Origin: an uncultured Sulfitobacter sp.
GTDB taxonomy: Bacteria; Pseudomonadota; Alphaproteobacteria; Rhodobacterales; Rhodobacteraceae
Length of the DNA: 64,000 bases
Assembly: GCA_947501805.1 (NCBI GenBank)
Contig: CANMXJ010000005.1
Span: 1 to 64,000, forward strand
Direction of reading: 5' to 3'
A program made the position numbers and the translations under genes. Shown piece after piece: positions 25,856 to 35,300 of this stretch. Position 1 is the stretch's first letter, and each line of letters opens with the position of its first letter. Under the pieces are notes generated by a model that did not search any database, was not told the origin of the DNA, and worked only from the letters and a program-made list of their open reading frames with translations.

Positions 25856-27529
25856 ATGACAGGCAATAAGGCGACAATTCGTGCTGCAGAGCTTTTGGTG
25901 CAGCAGTTGCAGTTGCACGGCGTTGATCGCGTCTTTTGCGTGCCGGGCGAAAGTTATCTGGCGGTTCTCGACGCGCTGGTAGATGCGCCCGAAATTCAGG
26001 TTGTGACCTGTCGCCACGAAGGATCTGCCGCCATGATGGGCGATGCCTATGGCAAGCTGACAGGCCGTCCGGGCGTTGTGTTTGTTACGCGCGGGCCGGG
26101 TGCCACGAATGCCTCTGCTGGCATCCATATTGCGCATCAGGATGGCACGCCGCTGATCGTATTTGTCGGCGATGTTGATCGCGGCGTGACTGAACGCGAC
26201 ACTTTTCAGGAAATTGACTATAGGGGTATGTTTGGGCCGATCACCAAGTTTGTCACACAGATCGCGGATGCGGCGCGTATTCCCGAAATGGTCGGACGCG
26301 CCTTTCACACAGCATTGGCCGGTCGGCCTGGTCCGGTGATGGTGACGCTGCATGAGGATATGTTGTTGGATCATGTCGAAGCGCGGCCCTCCCGACGTCT
26401 TGATCCAGTTGCGCCAACGCCGTCCCCGTCAGATCAGGCGGAATTGGCACGGCGGCTTTCTGCTGCGCAACGCCCGGTGCTGATACTGGGCGGCGGCGGG
26501 TGGAGTGCTCAGGCCGCGCTGGATGTCCGGCAATTTGCGGAAAACTGGGATATGCCGGTTGCCACAAGTTTCAGGTGTCAGGACTACATTGACAATACAG
26601 CGGATCAATACATCGGTAATCTTGGGCTCGGGGCCAATCCCGACCTGTTGCAGGCCGTAGAGAACGCTGACTTGGTCCTTCTGCTGGGGGGGCGTCTGGG
26701 GGAGGTATCCAGCAACGGGTACACACTGCTTGATATGCCTGCACCGGCACAGGACTTCATTCACATCCACCCGGATGCGCATGAGATCGGGCGGGTCTAT
26801 CAACCGACATTTGCGATCTGCGCGGGATCAACCCAGGTCGCTGCATGCCTTGCGAACCTGACTGCGCCAGCCGACAGGCCATGGTCGCGGCAAACCGCAA
26901 AGTTGAACGCGAGCCATCTGGCGTGGATTAGTCCGGTGCAGATACCGGGTGCCGTTCAGATGGGTGACGTCATGGCATCGCTTGGCAAGGCGCTGCCCGA
27001 GGATGCCATCCTGACCAATGGTGCGGGGAATTTTGCAATCTGGCCAAACCGGTTCCACCGCTATCGTGGCTATGGGACGATGCTGGCCCCAAGATCAGGG
27101 TCAATGGGATATGGCGTACCGGCCGCGATTGCGGCGAAATTGCAGTTTCCCGACAAGACCGTGATTTGTTTCGCGGGGGACGGTGATTTCTTGATGACCG
27201 GACAGGAACTGGCAACGGCAAAGATGTACGGTGTCGCGGTAATTGTGATCCTTCTGAACAACAGCATGTATGGCACGATCCGCATGCATCAGGAACGTGA
27301 TTTTCCTGAAAGGATCAGTGCAACCGAACTGGTCAATCCGGACTTTGTGATGCTTGCCAAGTCTTACGGGGCTGTCGCGCAGCGGGTGACTTCTACCGAA
27401 GAGTTTATGCCGGCTTTTGAACGGGCCCGCGAGAGTGGTGCGTCGGCGGTCATTGAAGTCGTGATGGACCAAGAGGCTATTTCACCTACGGCGACAGTTA
27501 CGTCACTTAGGCAGGCGGCACGCGCATGA
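25856..27529 (+). CDS. TPP-dependent acetolactate synthase-like enzyme
   Basis: A 557-residue enzyme of the ThDP family with three domains: the pyrimidine-binding domain with the activating Glu in CRHEGSAAMMGDAYG (about residue 51), a central Rossmann-like domain, and the cofactor domain with CFAGDGDFLMTGQE through LLNNSMYGT (GDG-N motif). Relatives include acetolactate synthase, benzoylformate decarboxylase, oxalyl-CoA decarboxylase and Xsc. No small regulatory ilvN-type gene is adjacent, so a housekeeping valine role is unlikely. The following gene is an FMN 2-hydroxyacid oxidase, which would make a 2-oxoacid that a TPP decarboxylase could use. Confidence 0.83.
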   Translation: MTGNKATIRAAELLVQQLQLHGVDRVFCVPGESYLAVLDALVDAPEIQVVTCRHEGSAAMMGDAYGKLTGRPGVVFVTRGPGATNASAGIHIAHQDGTPLIVFVGDVDRGVTERDTFQEIDYRGMFGPITKFVTQIADAARIPEMVGRAFHTALAGRPGPVMVTLHEDMLLDHVEARPSRRLDPVAPTPSPSDQAELARRLSAAQRPVLILGGGGWSAQAALDVRQFAENWDMPVATSFRCQDYIDNTADQYIGNLGLGANPDLLQAVENADLVLLLGGRLGEVSSNGYTLLDMPAPAQDFIHIHPDAHEIGRVYQPTFAICAGSTQVAACLANLTAPADRPWSRQTAKLNASHLAWISPVQIPGAVQMGDVMASLGKALPEDAILTNGAGNFAIWPNRFHRYRGYGTMLAPRSGSMGYGVPAAIAAKLQFPDKTVICFAGDGDFLMTGQELATAKMYGVAVIVILLNNSMYGTIRMHQERDFPERISATELVNPDFVMLAKSYGAVAQRVTSTEEFMPAFERARESGASAVIEVVMDQEAISPTATVTSLRQAARA

Positions 27530-27581
27530 CGTTCGGCAAATGGCGCAGGACGCAAGTGGTTCCAGAAAACTTGAGACAGCC

Positions 27582-28814
27582 ATGACCAACGATGCCCCAC
27601 CCGAACTGCCCGCCGCGAAAAAGATCACCCTGCCACCTGTGAGCGCACTTATGGCAAGGCGCATCAAGCGGGCCAGAAACATCGCAGACCTCAGGGAAGC
27701 CGCGCTGCGCCGTCTGCCGCGAGCGATTGGCGGCTTCGTTGATGGTGGCTCTGAGGACGAGGTGACGATGACACGCAATCGCGTGGCTTGGGCCGAACCA
27801 AGGTTCGCCCCCCGCATCCTGACGGATGTGACCGAAGTGGATCAATCTACAACCATTTTGGGGCAAAAGTGGGCGCATCCCTTTATGATCGGGCCCACGG
27901 GAGGCATCGGGTTTGTCTGGCCCAGAGGCGATGTTGCCCTTGCCAAAGCGGCGTCGGCATCCGGTGTTCCCTTTACCCTTTCGACAAGCGCAAACACGTC
28001 GATTGAAGACCTTCGCGCCTCCGTAGACGGGTCTCTGTGGTTCCAGTGCTATATCTTCAAACAACGCGATTTCAGCGATCGCCTCATCGCCCGCGCGCTG
28101 GCTGCAGGTTATGAAGCCCTTGTTATCACCGTTGACTTCCCTGTCGGCGGCAACCGTGAGCGGGACTACAAAAACGACTTTACCCTGCCGTTTCGCTATA
28201 CTCCCAAAATCGTCTGGGATTTTGCAACCCACCCCGGCTGGTCGATTTCTATTCTACGTAATGGCACGCCCGGCCTTGCCAACCTACATGGGTTTACAGC
28301 GTCAAATGACGTCTCTGAAGTCGCGTCCACGGTGGGCCGGAATTACGATGCGGGGTTTGACTGGGATGCCCTAGCGCGGATCAGGGACAGGTGGCCACGC
28401 AAACTTGTGGTCAAGGGTGTTGTGCGCGCTGATGATACCAAACGTCTGATTGATATGGGGGTGGATGCAATTGTTGTCTCCAACCATGGCGGTCGACAAC
28501 TGGATTCAGGAATTGCCACCTGCGACGCGCTACCCGTTGTTGTCGCCGCTGCAGCCGGGCGCGTGCCAGTCCTTGTGGATGGTGGCATCCGGCGCGGCAC
28601 TGATGTGGTCAAGGCGCTGGCTATGGGGGCAAAGGGCGTTTTGCTGGGACGTACAACGCTTTACGGTCTTGCGGCCGGAGGGTTTGAGGGCGTTGAACGT
28701 GCGCTAGATGTGATGAAGTCGGAAACAAAACGGACGATGCAGTTTTGTGGTGTCACCAAGATCGCTGACATCAAACCCGACTGCCTTGCGTCAGGTTCCG
28801 TGCACGGAAATTGA
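27582..28814 (+). CDS. FMN-dependent alpha-hydroxy-acid dehydrogenase/oxidase
   Basis: A 410-residue member of the LldD/glycolate oxidase/mandelate dehydrogenase family (TIM barrel with FMN). The active-site motif SNHGGRQLD with catalytic His and Arg is present near residue 304, preceded by KLVVKGVV (FMN Lys) and followed by VLVDGGIRRGTDVVKALAMG. It oxidises an (S)-2-hydroxyacid to the 2-oxoacid. The N-terminus VDGGSEDEVTMTRN is standard for the family. I chose ATG 27582; a longer frame overlaps the end of the upstream gene region without homology. It probably shares an operon with the TPP enzyme (52-base gap). Confidence 0.85.
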   Translation: MTNDAPPELPAAKKITLPPVSALMARRIKRARNIADLREAALRRLPRAIGGFVDGGSEDEVTMTRNRVAWAEPRFAPRILTDVTEVDQSTTILGQKWAHPFMIGPTGGIGFVWPRGDVALAKAASASGVPFTLSTSANTSIEDLRASVDGSLWFQCYIFKQRDFSDRLIARALAAGYEALVITVDFPVGGNRERDYKNDFTLPFRYTPKIVWDFATHPGWSISILRNGTPGLANLHGFTASNDVSEVASTVGRNYDAGFDWDALARIRDRWPRKLVVKGVVRADDTKRLIDMGVDAIVVSNHGGRQLDSGIATCDALPVVVAAAAGRVPVLVDGGIRRGTDVVKALAMGAKGVLLGRTTLYGLAAGGFEGVERALDVMKSETKRTMQFCGVTKIADIKPDCLASGSVHGN

Positions 28815-28944
28815 ATCATCACTGTCAAGCTGCTGCTCTTGTGCATTTGTCTCGGCGTGTTTCCTGCGGAGCAGTTGGTCAGTGCTTTCGATGGCGCACA
28901 CAATTTCTAGGAATTTGTGATCGGTCGAACCGGCGAAAGAAATC

Positions 28945-28991
28945 TTGACCGTAAAGCTACCAGATAGTAGGTATACTGTAGAGTAGCTTTA
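28945..28991 (+). promoter_or_regulatory. Promoter and double operator before the enolase-superfamily operon, site B
   Basis: A TTGACC -35-like hexamer (28945-28950) precedes two 15-bp elements: GCTACCAGATAGTAG at 28956-28970 and, on the opposite strand, GCTACTCTACAGTAT at 28973-28987. Their starts are 17 bp apart. The whole is bracketed by a perfect 9-bp inverted repeat TAAAGCTAC/GTAGCTTTA (28952-28960 and 28983-28991). The layout suggests two regulator dimers covering the promoter. Confidence 0.6.
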
Positions 28992-29055
28992 ATGCTGGAT
29001 GGGTTGCATGATCTTGCGGCGCGACCCGTTCCAAAAATGGAGAGGATCGGAACCC

Positions 29056-30279
29056 ATGCCGGACAAAGCGATTATCACCGACGTAAAGACGTTTTCATGC
29101 AGCAACTCCTGGCGGAATTACTATTTCCTGAAGATCACCACCAAAGACGGGATCACCGGCTGGAGTGAATTTGACCAGAACTTCGGCTCACCGGGGGTCG
29201 AGGCCGTTATCAATATGATTGGTCACCGGCTTATCGGTCAAAGCGCGATGAACCACGAACACATCCGAGAGGATTTACGCAACGTGACGCGCCCCGGTTC
29301 GGGCGGCGTTGTGGGACAGGCATTGGGGGCGATCGAAAATGCGTTGTTGGATGTGAAAGCCAAGACGCTTGAAGTGCCTGCCTACACGCTTTTGGGGGGT
29401 AAGATCCGCGACGAAATCCGTGTTTACTGGTCACATTGCGTTTCTTACCGAACACGGACCGAACACTTCTCCCCGCCGATCACCGATATTGAAGGGGTCA
29501 AACAGATTGCCGCTGAAGTGGGCGAGCGCGGCTTTACCGGCCTGAAGACAAACATCTTTGAATATGACGAGAACGACAAAATCACCAACTGGGCACCCGG
29601 CTTTGGCGCGCAGTTTGATCCGGCCCGCAACGTAGAGCGCAAGACACGTCAGAACCTGCGCCGTCATCTGGAAACCATGCGCGAAGCGGCCGGGCCTAAC
29701 ATCGACATCCTGCTGGACCTGAACTTTAACGCACGTACCGAAGGCTATATCGAAATCCTCCGCGAGATTGCGGACCTTGATCTGTTCTGGGTCGAGCTGG
29801 ATATTCTGGACTCTGATGCCATGGCGATGATCCGTGACAAGAGCCCGCATCCGATTGCGGGTCTCGAAACACTGATCGGACTGCACCAGTTCCTGCCGTT
29901 CTTCAAAGCCGGTGCTGTGGATGTTGCGATTGTGGATACGCCTTGGAACGGTGTGTGGCAGTCGATGAAAATTGCGGCTGCTGCCGATGCCTATGAGGTC
30001 AACGTGGCCTGCCACAACTTCTATGGTCATTTGTGCACTATGATGAATGCGCATTTCTGCGCTGCTGTTCCGAACTTGCGGATCATGGAGACGGATATCG
30101 ACCGCGTCTCGTGGGACAAGGATATCTTTACCCATGAGCCTGAGTTTAAGAACGGTCATTTGATCATTCCGGATCGTCCCGGCTGGGGCACAGAGCCGAT
30201 CGAAGAGGCGTTGTTGGATCACCCGCCGGTGGAGATGAACATGTATAACCGCGTTCCAGTGAACCGCGTCATTACCTGA
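29056..30279 (+). CDS. Mandelate racemase/muconate lactonizing-family (enolase superfamily) enzyme
   Basis: A 407-residue enolase-superfamily protein with capping domain (about 1-130) and TIM barrel. Likely residues: Lys in TGLKTNIF (about 163), metal ligands Asp in LLDLNFNA (about 220), Glu in FWVELD (about 245) and Glu in AGLETL (about 270), and His in ACHNFYGH (about 318). This fits the MR subgroup, which abstracts a proton alpha to a carboxylate; most members are sugar-acid dehydratases. ATG 29056 has GAGGA upstream. It is the first gene of an operon with a GMC oxidoreductase and a sugar-type ABC importer. The substrate is unknown. Confidence 0.85.
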   Translation: MPDKAIITDVKTFSCSNSWRNYYFLKITTKDGITGWSEFDQNFGSPGVEAVINMIGHRLIGQSAMNHEHIREDLRNVTRPGSGGVVGQALGAIENALLDVKAKTLEVPAYTLLGGKIRDEIRVYWSHCVSYRTRTEHFSPPITDIEGVKQIAAEVGERGFTGLKTNIFEYDENDKITNWAPGFGAQFDPARNVERKTRQNLRRHLETMREAAGPNIDILLDLNFNARTEGYIEILREIADLDLFWVELDILDSDAMAMIRDKSPHPIAGLETLIGLHQFLPFFKAGAVDVAIVDTPWNGVWQSMKIAAAADAYEVNVACHNFYGHLCTMMNAHFCAAVPNLRIMETDIDRVSWDKDIFTHEPEFKNGHLIIPDRPGWGTEPIEEALLDHPPVEMNMYNRVPVNRVIT

Positions 30280-30311
30280 TTTCCACCCAGAGCAGTCCGG
30301 AGGGTTATTTT

Positions 30312-31919
30312 ATGGCAGAAATGAACGAACCTGTGGACGTATTGATCATCGGCGGCGGCGCATCCGGTGCCGCCGTCGCCTGGAGCCTTGCCGAGACGAA
30401 GATGCATATCGTCTGTCTTGAGCAGGGCGACTGGATCAAGAACGAGGGTTTTCCAAGCACCGGACGCGATTGGGAAGCGCGCCAGTTTGGCGATTTCGCG
30501 ATCAGCCCGAACCGGCGCAAGCTGGAGGCGGATTATCCGATCAACGAAGATAACTCCCCGATCAAAGTCGCGAACTTTAACGGGGTCGGGGGCGGTACAA
30601 TCCTTTATGCGGGTCACTTCCCGCGCTTTCACCCCTCTGATTTCAAAGTGAAAACACTGGATGATGTCGCTGATGACTGGCCTATTGATTATGCCACGCT
30701 AGAGCCGTTTTTCGAGTTGAACGACAAGATGACAGGGGTTGCCGCCCTTGCTGGTGATCCCGCCTATCCATCCAAGCCCGCCGTCATGCCGCCCCTGCCG
30801 ATGGGGCGTTCCTGCGAGGTGATCGGCGAGGCGATGAACAAGCTGGGCTGGCACTGGTGGCCGTCTGACGCCGCGATCAACACGCAGGAATACGAGGGGC
30901 GTGCACCCTGTATCAATCTGGGTCATTGCGGGTCCGGTTGTGCGCAGGGGGCCAAGGCCACCACCGATGGCACCTACTGGCCTGAAGCGATCCGCGCGCG
31001 GGTCGAACTGCGCCACCGCTGCCGCGTGCGCCGGATCGAGACGAACGAAGACGACATGGCAACCGGTGCCTATTACGTCGATCCTGACGGGGTCGAGCGG
31101 TTTCAACCCGCCGAGATCGTGATTGTCGCCTGCAACGGCGTCGGCACGCCGCGCCTGTTGTTGAACTCTGCCTCCGAACGCTTCCCTGATGGTCTGTGCA
31201 ATTCCAGCCGGATGGTGGGCAAGAATCTGATGTTCCACCCTTATTCCCAAGTTCGTGGCCATGTGGATGAAAAACTGGAAGGCTACAAGGGCCCCCGCAT
31301 CGGCACGTGGAGCATGGAATTTTACGAGACCGACCCGAAGCGCGGTTTCAAACGTGGCTATTGTTATCAGTTCTCGCGGGGCTATGGCCCGGTTGCGACC
31401 GCCGTAAACGGCATGGCTGACGGGATCATCCCCTGGGGGGCCGGGCACCATGAAGCCTTTGGCCGGATGTTCGATCATTCCTTGGGGATGCTGGCGATTT
31501 GCGAGGACCTGCCCGAAGAGATCAACCGCGTCACCATTGACCCGCATCTAACCGACAGCGACGGCATTCCCGCGCCTAGGATCACCTACCGTTTGAGCGA
31601 AAACTCCAAACGCATGCTGGATCATTCCGTGGCACGCGGCAAAGAGATTTTGCAAGCGGCAGGGGCGCGTGACATCACGCACAAGACGATCTTTCCGGGT
31701 GCAGGCTGGCACCTGATGGGCACCGCACGCATGGGGACGGACCCCAAGACCTCTGTCGTCAACGAATGGGGGCGCAGCCATGATGTGCGCAATCTGTTCA
31801 TCGTGGACGGCAGTGTCTTCGTGACTTCGGGCGGTGTGAACCCGACCTCAACGATACAAGCGATTGCGCTTTACGTCGCCGACCAGATCAAGAACCGCAT
31901 CTATGAATTGTTTGATTGA
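30312..31919 (+). CDS. GMC-family FAD oxidoreductase
   Basis: A 535-residue flavoprotein with the dinucleotide-binding motif IIGGGASGAA (about residues 12-21) and the C-terminal GMC active site: GAGWHLMGTARMG (His about 467) and GGVNPTSTIQAIAL (Asn about 510). It is closest in layout to the gluconate 2-dehydrogenase/sorbitol dehydrogenase flavoprotein branch rather than choline dehydrogenase. A cluster of cysteines near NLGHCGSGCAQGAK is also typical of that branch. The next gene encodes a subunit-3-like protein, so the two probably form a membrane- or cytochrome-linked dehydrogenase of an alcohol or sugar. No Tat signal is visible on either protein. Confidence 0.87.
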   Translation: MAEMNEPVDVLIIGGGASGAAVAWSLAETKMHIVCLEQGDWIKNEGFPSTGRDWEARQFGDFAISPNRRKLEADYPINEDNSPIKVANFNGVGGGTILYAGHFPRFHPSDFKVKTLDDVADDWPIDYATLEPFFELNDKMTGVAALAGDPAYPSKPAVMPPLPMGRSCEVIGEAMNKLGWHWWPSDAAINTQEYEGRAPCINLGHCGSGCAQGAKATTDGTYWPEAIRARVELRHRCRVRRIETNEDDMATGAYYVDPDGVERFQPAEIVIVACNGVGTPRLLLNSASERFPDGLCNSSRMVGKNLMFHPYSQVRGHVDEKLEGYKGPRIGTWSMEFYETDPKRGFKRGYCYQFSRGYGPVATAVNGMADGIIPWGAGHHEAFGRMFDHSLGMLAICEDLPEEINRVTIDPHLTDSDGIPAPRITYRLSENSKRMLDHSVARGKEILQAAGARDITHKTIFPGAGWHLMGTARMGTDPKTSVVNEWGRSHDVRNLFIVDGSVFVTSGGVNPTSTIQAIALYVADQIKNRIYELFD

Positions 31920-31922
31920 ACC

Positions 31923-32381
31923 ATGAGTGACCTGACACCCAACACATCCGAGTATTTCAGCGCTGTTAAGCGCGAGGTCATGCGCCTTGTTGCCGGGGCC
32001 ATCATCCCGGCGGACCCCGCGCGGGATATGCCGGGCGCAGATGATCCGGCGATCCTTGATGACATCCTCGCCTCCGCGGGCCGTGATGCGGATGATCTTG
32101 CCCGCGCATTGGACATTCTGGGCGCAGAGGGTGCACAGATTACCGATGCTTCCCTAGCACGGTTCCGCGACGATCACCCGGCACTGGCGGGCGTTCTCTC
32201 TCTGGTCATTGCGCAGTGTTATTACCGCGATGATCGCGTTTTGGTGGCCATCGGCATGGAACCACGTGCGCCGTTCCCCAAGGGCTATGAGGTGGCACAG
32301 GGCGACTGGTCGCTGCTTGATCCGGTGCGCGCGCGCGGCCCGATCTACCGCGATGTCCCGCAAGAAGGAACAGACACATGA
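31923..32381 (+). CDS. Small partner resembling gluconate 2-dehydrogenase subunit 3
   Basis: A 152-residue mostly helical protein. The segment LVAGAIIPADPARDMPGADD matches the start of the mature gluconate 2-dehydrogenase gamma subunit family, in which the small subunit binds the FAD-containing GMC subunit. Unlike classical gamma subunits it has no twin-arginine signal peptide, so the complex may stay in the cytoplasm. It begins three bases after the GMC stop and overlaps the following permease gene by ATGA. Family assignment is by pattern and is less certain than that of the neighbours. Confidence 0.65.
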   Translation: MSDLTPNTSEYFSAVKREVMRLVAGAIIPADPARDMPGADDPAILDDILASAGRDADDLARALDILGAEGAQITDASLARFRDDHPALAGVLSLVIAQCYYRDDRVLVAIGMEPRAPFPKGYEVAQGDWSLLDPVRARGPIYRDVPQEGTDT

Positions 32382-33292
32382 GCAAGGATACATCCAAAGC
32401 CCCCCGTCGCGGGCGCACGCAATGGGGTGATCTCGCCGTCAGGTGGAGCTTTATGCTGCCCACCATCGTGCTGCTGATCCTCGTTCTGGCCTATCCCATT
32501 TGGTACACGATCGAGATCAGCTTTTCCTCGTTCGACATGATGACATTCGGTGCCGGCGAATGGGTCGGATGGGAAAACTACGCCTGGGTGGTGGATGACT
32601 ACCGCTTTTGGGAATCCCTTTGGGTGACGCTGGTCTATTTGATCTGGGCGCTGCCCATTCAGATCATCCTCGGCTTCGGAATTGCCTATATGATCAACGC
32701 GCCATGGCGTGGGCGCGGACTGCTGCGGGCGCTGTTCATCATTCCGATGGTGGTGGCCCCCGTTGTTGCCGGTGGCATTTGGCGTATGCTGCTGGATCCG
32801 ATCTGGGGTGTGATCAACTGGGTTTTCGGTTTGGTGGGGCTGGGGCCATTCGACTGGTTCGGGGATCCCAATCTGGCGATGGCGACGATTGTCATCATCG
32901 ACACATGGCGCTGGACCCCCTTCATTGTGCTGATCGCGACGGCCGCCTTGCTGGCCCTGCCGCGTGACGTGTTCGAGGCAGCCAAGATTGATGGTGCTGG
33001 CCGCTGGGCGACGCTTTGGTCCGTGGCGCTGCCGCTGCTGGCCCCGGTGATTGCGGCGACTTTCGTGATCCGCTGGCTGGGCGCGGTCAAGATGTTCGAC
33101 ATCGTTCTGGCCTCGACCCTTGGCGGGCCGGGCAAATCCACCAGCGTGATCAATCTGTTCATCTATGAGGAAGCCTTCCGCTCGCTCAACTTCGCAGAAT
33201 CTGCGGCGATGGCGATGATCGTTCTTGTCCTCACGATGCTTTTGACAGGTGTGTTCCTGATCGGCAGCCGCAAACTGGAGACAATGCATTGA
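32378..33292 (+). CDS. Sugar-type ABC importer permease (MalF/UgpA family)
   Basis: A 304-residue inner-membrane protein with about six helices and the EAA loop DVFEAAKIDGAGRWATLWSV (about residues 197-216). The family imports sugars, sugar alcohols and glycerophosphodiesters. It overlaps both the upstream small subunit gene (ATGA) and the downstream permease gene (TTGA), so expression of oxidoreductase and importer is tightly linked. Confidence 0.92.
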   Translation: MSKDTSKAPRRGRTQWGDLAVRWSFMLPTIVLLILVLAYPIWYTIEISFSSFDMMTFGAGEWVGWENYAWVVDDYRFWESLWVTLVYLIWALPIQIILGFGIAYMINAPWRGRGLLRALFIIPMVVAPVVAGGIWRMLLDPIWGVINWVFGLVGLGPFDWFGDPNLAMATIVIIDTWRWTPFIVLIATAALLALPRDVFEAAKIDGAGRWATLWSVALPLLAPVIAATFVIRWLGAVKMFDIVLASTLGGPGKSTSVINLFIYEEAFRSLNFAESAAMAMIVLVLTMLLTGVFLIGSRKLETMH

Positions 33293-34155
33293 CCAGTTCC
33301 AATACCAACGCGCCCAAAATCCGCCGTCGACGCCGCTCGTTCAGTCACGGTGCGCGGATCGCAGGGGCGATCTTCGTTAGCCTTCTGTTCCTGTTTCCGG
33401 TTTTCTGGATGATCCTGACCTCGTTCAAAACGCAGGTCGATATCTTCACCACGCCGCCCAAGCTGTTCTTTGAGGCGACAACAGCTACTTATGTCGAATA
33501 TTTTAGCCGCGCTGATATTCCCCAGCGGTTGCTGAACACTGTCATCGTGGCCACCGGGGCAGGTATCCTGTCTATCGTTGTCGGCACCCTGTCTGGCTAT
33601 GCGCTTGCACGCATCCGACTGCGCGGCGCGGCGACCTTTGGCGTGCTGATCCTGATGTCGCGGGGCGTGCCGCCCATCGCGCTTGCCGTGCCGATGTTTC
33701 TAGTGGCCCGCAACATGGGGCTGACGGACAAGCACATCACCTTGATCCTGGCCTATTGCACCTTCCTCATTCCCTACGTGATGTGGCTGATGCGCAGTTT
33801 CTTTGTCTCGCTTCCCAAAGAGCTTGAGGAATCCGCGATGATCGACGGTTGTTCCCGCTTTGGCGCGTTTTTCAAGATCATCGTGCCGATTTCCATGCCC
33901 GGTATCCTGTCCACCCTGATCTTCAGCATCATTCTGGCATGGGAAGAATTGCTGTTCGCACTTGTCCTGACCAGCCGTGATGCGGTGACCATTCCGGTGG
34001 CGATTGCGGGCATCGCGGGGGATACGGAAACCGGGGCCAACTGGGCTGCGCTGACGGCGGTGGGCACGGTGACGGTGATACCGGTCGTGATCTTTGCGCT
34101 GCTGGTTCAGAAATGGCTGATCCAGGGCCTTGCCGACGGGGCGACCAAAGGATGA
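33289..34155 (+). CDS. Sugar-type ABC importer permease (MalG/UgpE family)
   Basis: A 288-residue inner-membrane protein with about six helices and the EAA loop KELEESAMIDGCSRFGAFFK (about residues 179-198). A TTG start overlaps the stop of the first permease; the next in-frame start would cut into the conserved region. The N-terminus is strongly basic (KIRRRRRSFSHGAR), consistent with a cytoplasmic start before helix 1. It forms a heterodimer with the preceding protein. Confidence 0.9.
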   Translation: MTSSNTNAPKIRRRRRSFSHGARIAGAIFVSLLFLFPVFWMILTSFKTQVDIFTTPPKLFFEATTATYVEYFSRADIPQRLLNTVIVATGAGILSIVVGTLSGYALARIRLRGAATFGVLILMSRGVPPIALAVPMFLVARNMGLTDKHITLILAYCTFLIPYVMWLMRSFFVSLPKELEESAMIDGCSRFGAFFKIIVPISMPGILSTLIFSIILAWEELLFALVLTSRDAVTIPVAIAGIAGDTETGANWAALTAVGTVTVIPVVIFALLVQKWLIQGLADGATKG

Positions 34156-34216
34156 TCGCCCGCCCTTTTTTCCAAGACTTGCCAGCAGGCGCAGCGTTCA
34201 ACAGGAGTTTTCCGTC

Positions 34217-35287
34217 ATGAGCACACTCGACATCAAAGACGTGCATAAAGCTTACGGGTCGGTGCAGGTTATCCATGGTATTACACTCAATATCAAAGAT
34301 GGCGAATTTGTTGCCCTTGTTGGTCCGTCCGGCTGTGGCAAGTCGACATTGCTGCGGATGATCGCCGGGCTTGAAGAGGTCACACAGGGCGAGATTGACA
34401 TCGGTGAGCGTGAGGTGACGGACCTGCCGCCCAAGGCGCGCGACATTGCGATGGTTTTCCAGAACTACGCGCTTTATCCGCATATGACCGTGCGCGACAA
34501 TATGGGCTTTGCGCTCAAGCAGCGCCGGACGCCAAAGTCGGAAATCCGTCAACGCGTCGACGAGGCGGCAAAGATCCTTGGTCTTGAGGATTTGCTGACC
34601 CGCAAACCACGCGCGTTGTCCGGTGGCCAACGCCAACGGGTCGCCATGGGGCGTGCCATTGTACGCAACCCCAATGTGTTCCTTTTTGACGAACCCTTGT
34701 CGAACCTCGATGCCAAGCTGCGCGTCCAGATGCGGTCAGAGATCAAGGAACTGCATCAGAGGCTTGGTACCACCACCGTTTACGTGACCCACGACCAGAT
34801 CGAGGCAATGACCCTCGCGGATCGTGTCGTGGTGATGAACGGCGGCGTGATTGAACAGGAAGGTCCGCCGCTGGAGCTTTACGACCATCCCAAATCTGTT
34901 TTTGTGGCGGCCTTCATCGGTTCCCCGCCGATGAACTTTTTTGAAGGTACAGTCGAGCAAGGCAATGTATTGCGTCTTGAAGACGGGACGCAGTTACAAC
35001 TGCCTGTCTCTGATCCCAAGGGCCGGACCGAAATCACCGTTGGGGTGCGTCCGGAACACTTTGAATTGGCTGATACCGGGTGGCCCGCGACCGTGTCTGT
35101 GGTCGAGGCGACCGGTTCGGAGACCCAGATCACCGCTCGGTTGGCCGGAAAAATGATCCGCGTTCTGGTGCGTGGACGCACGGATGTACAGGCGGGTCAG
35201 GACATCCATCTAACTGTGAAGCCCGAGCTGATCCACATGTTTGATCCGGCACCTATCCCTGATGTGGCGCTAGAAGAGGATCACTAG
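34217..35287 (+). CDS. Sugar-type ABC importer ATPase (MalK/UgpC family)
   Basis: A 356-residue ATPase. The nucleotide-binding domain has Walker A GPSGCGKST (about residue 37), signature LSGGQRQRVAMGRAI (about 134) and Walker B VFLFDEPLSNLDAKLR (about 155). The C-terminal regulatory OB-fold region (about 240-350, with GVRPEHFEL) marks the MalK/UgpC type. ATG 34217 has CAGGAG upstream; an in-frame extension to 34130 overlaps the previous gene and has no homology. The binding-protein gene follows after its own promoter region. Confidence 0.93.
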   Translation: MSTLDIKDVHKAYGSVQVIHGITLNIKDGEFVALVGPSGCGKSTLLRMIAGLEEVTQGEIDIGEREVTDLPPKARDIAMVFQNYALYPHMTVRDNMGFALKQRRTPKSEIRQRVDEAAKILGLEDLLTRKPRALSGGQRQRVAMGRAIVRNPNVFLFDEPLSNLDAKLRVQMRSEIKELHQRLGTTTVYVTHDQIEAMTLADRVVVMNGGVIEQEGPPLELYDHPKSVFVAAFIGSPPMNFFEGTVEQGNVLRLEDGTQLQLPVSDPKGRTEITVGVRPEHFELADTGWPATVSVVEATGSETQITARLAGKMIRVLVRGRTDVQAGQDIHLTVKPELIHMFDPAPIPDVALEEDH

Positions 35288-35300
35288 CTTGACTGAATCC

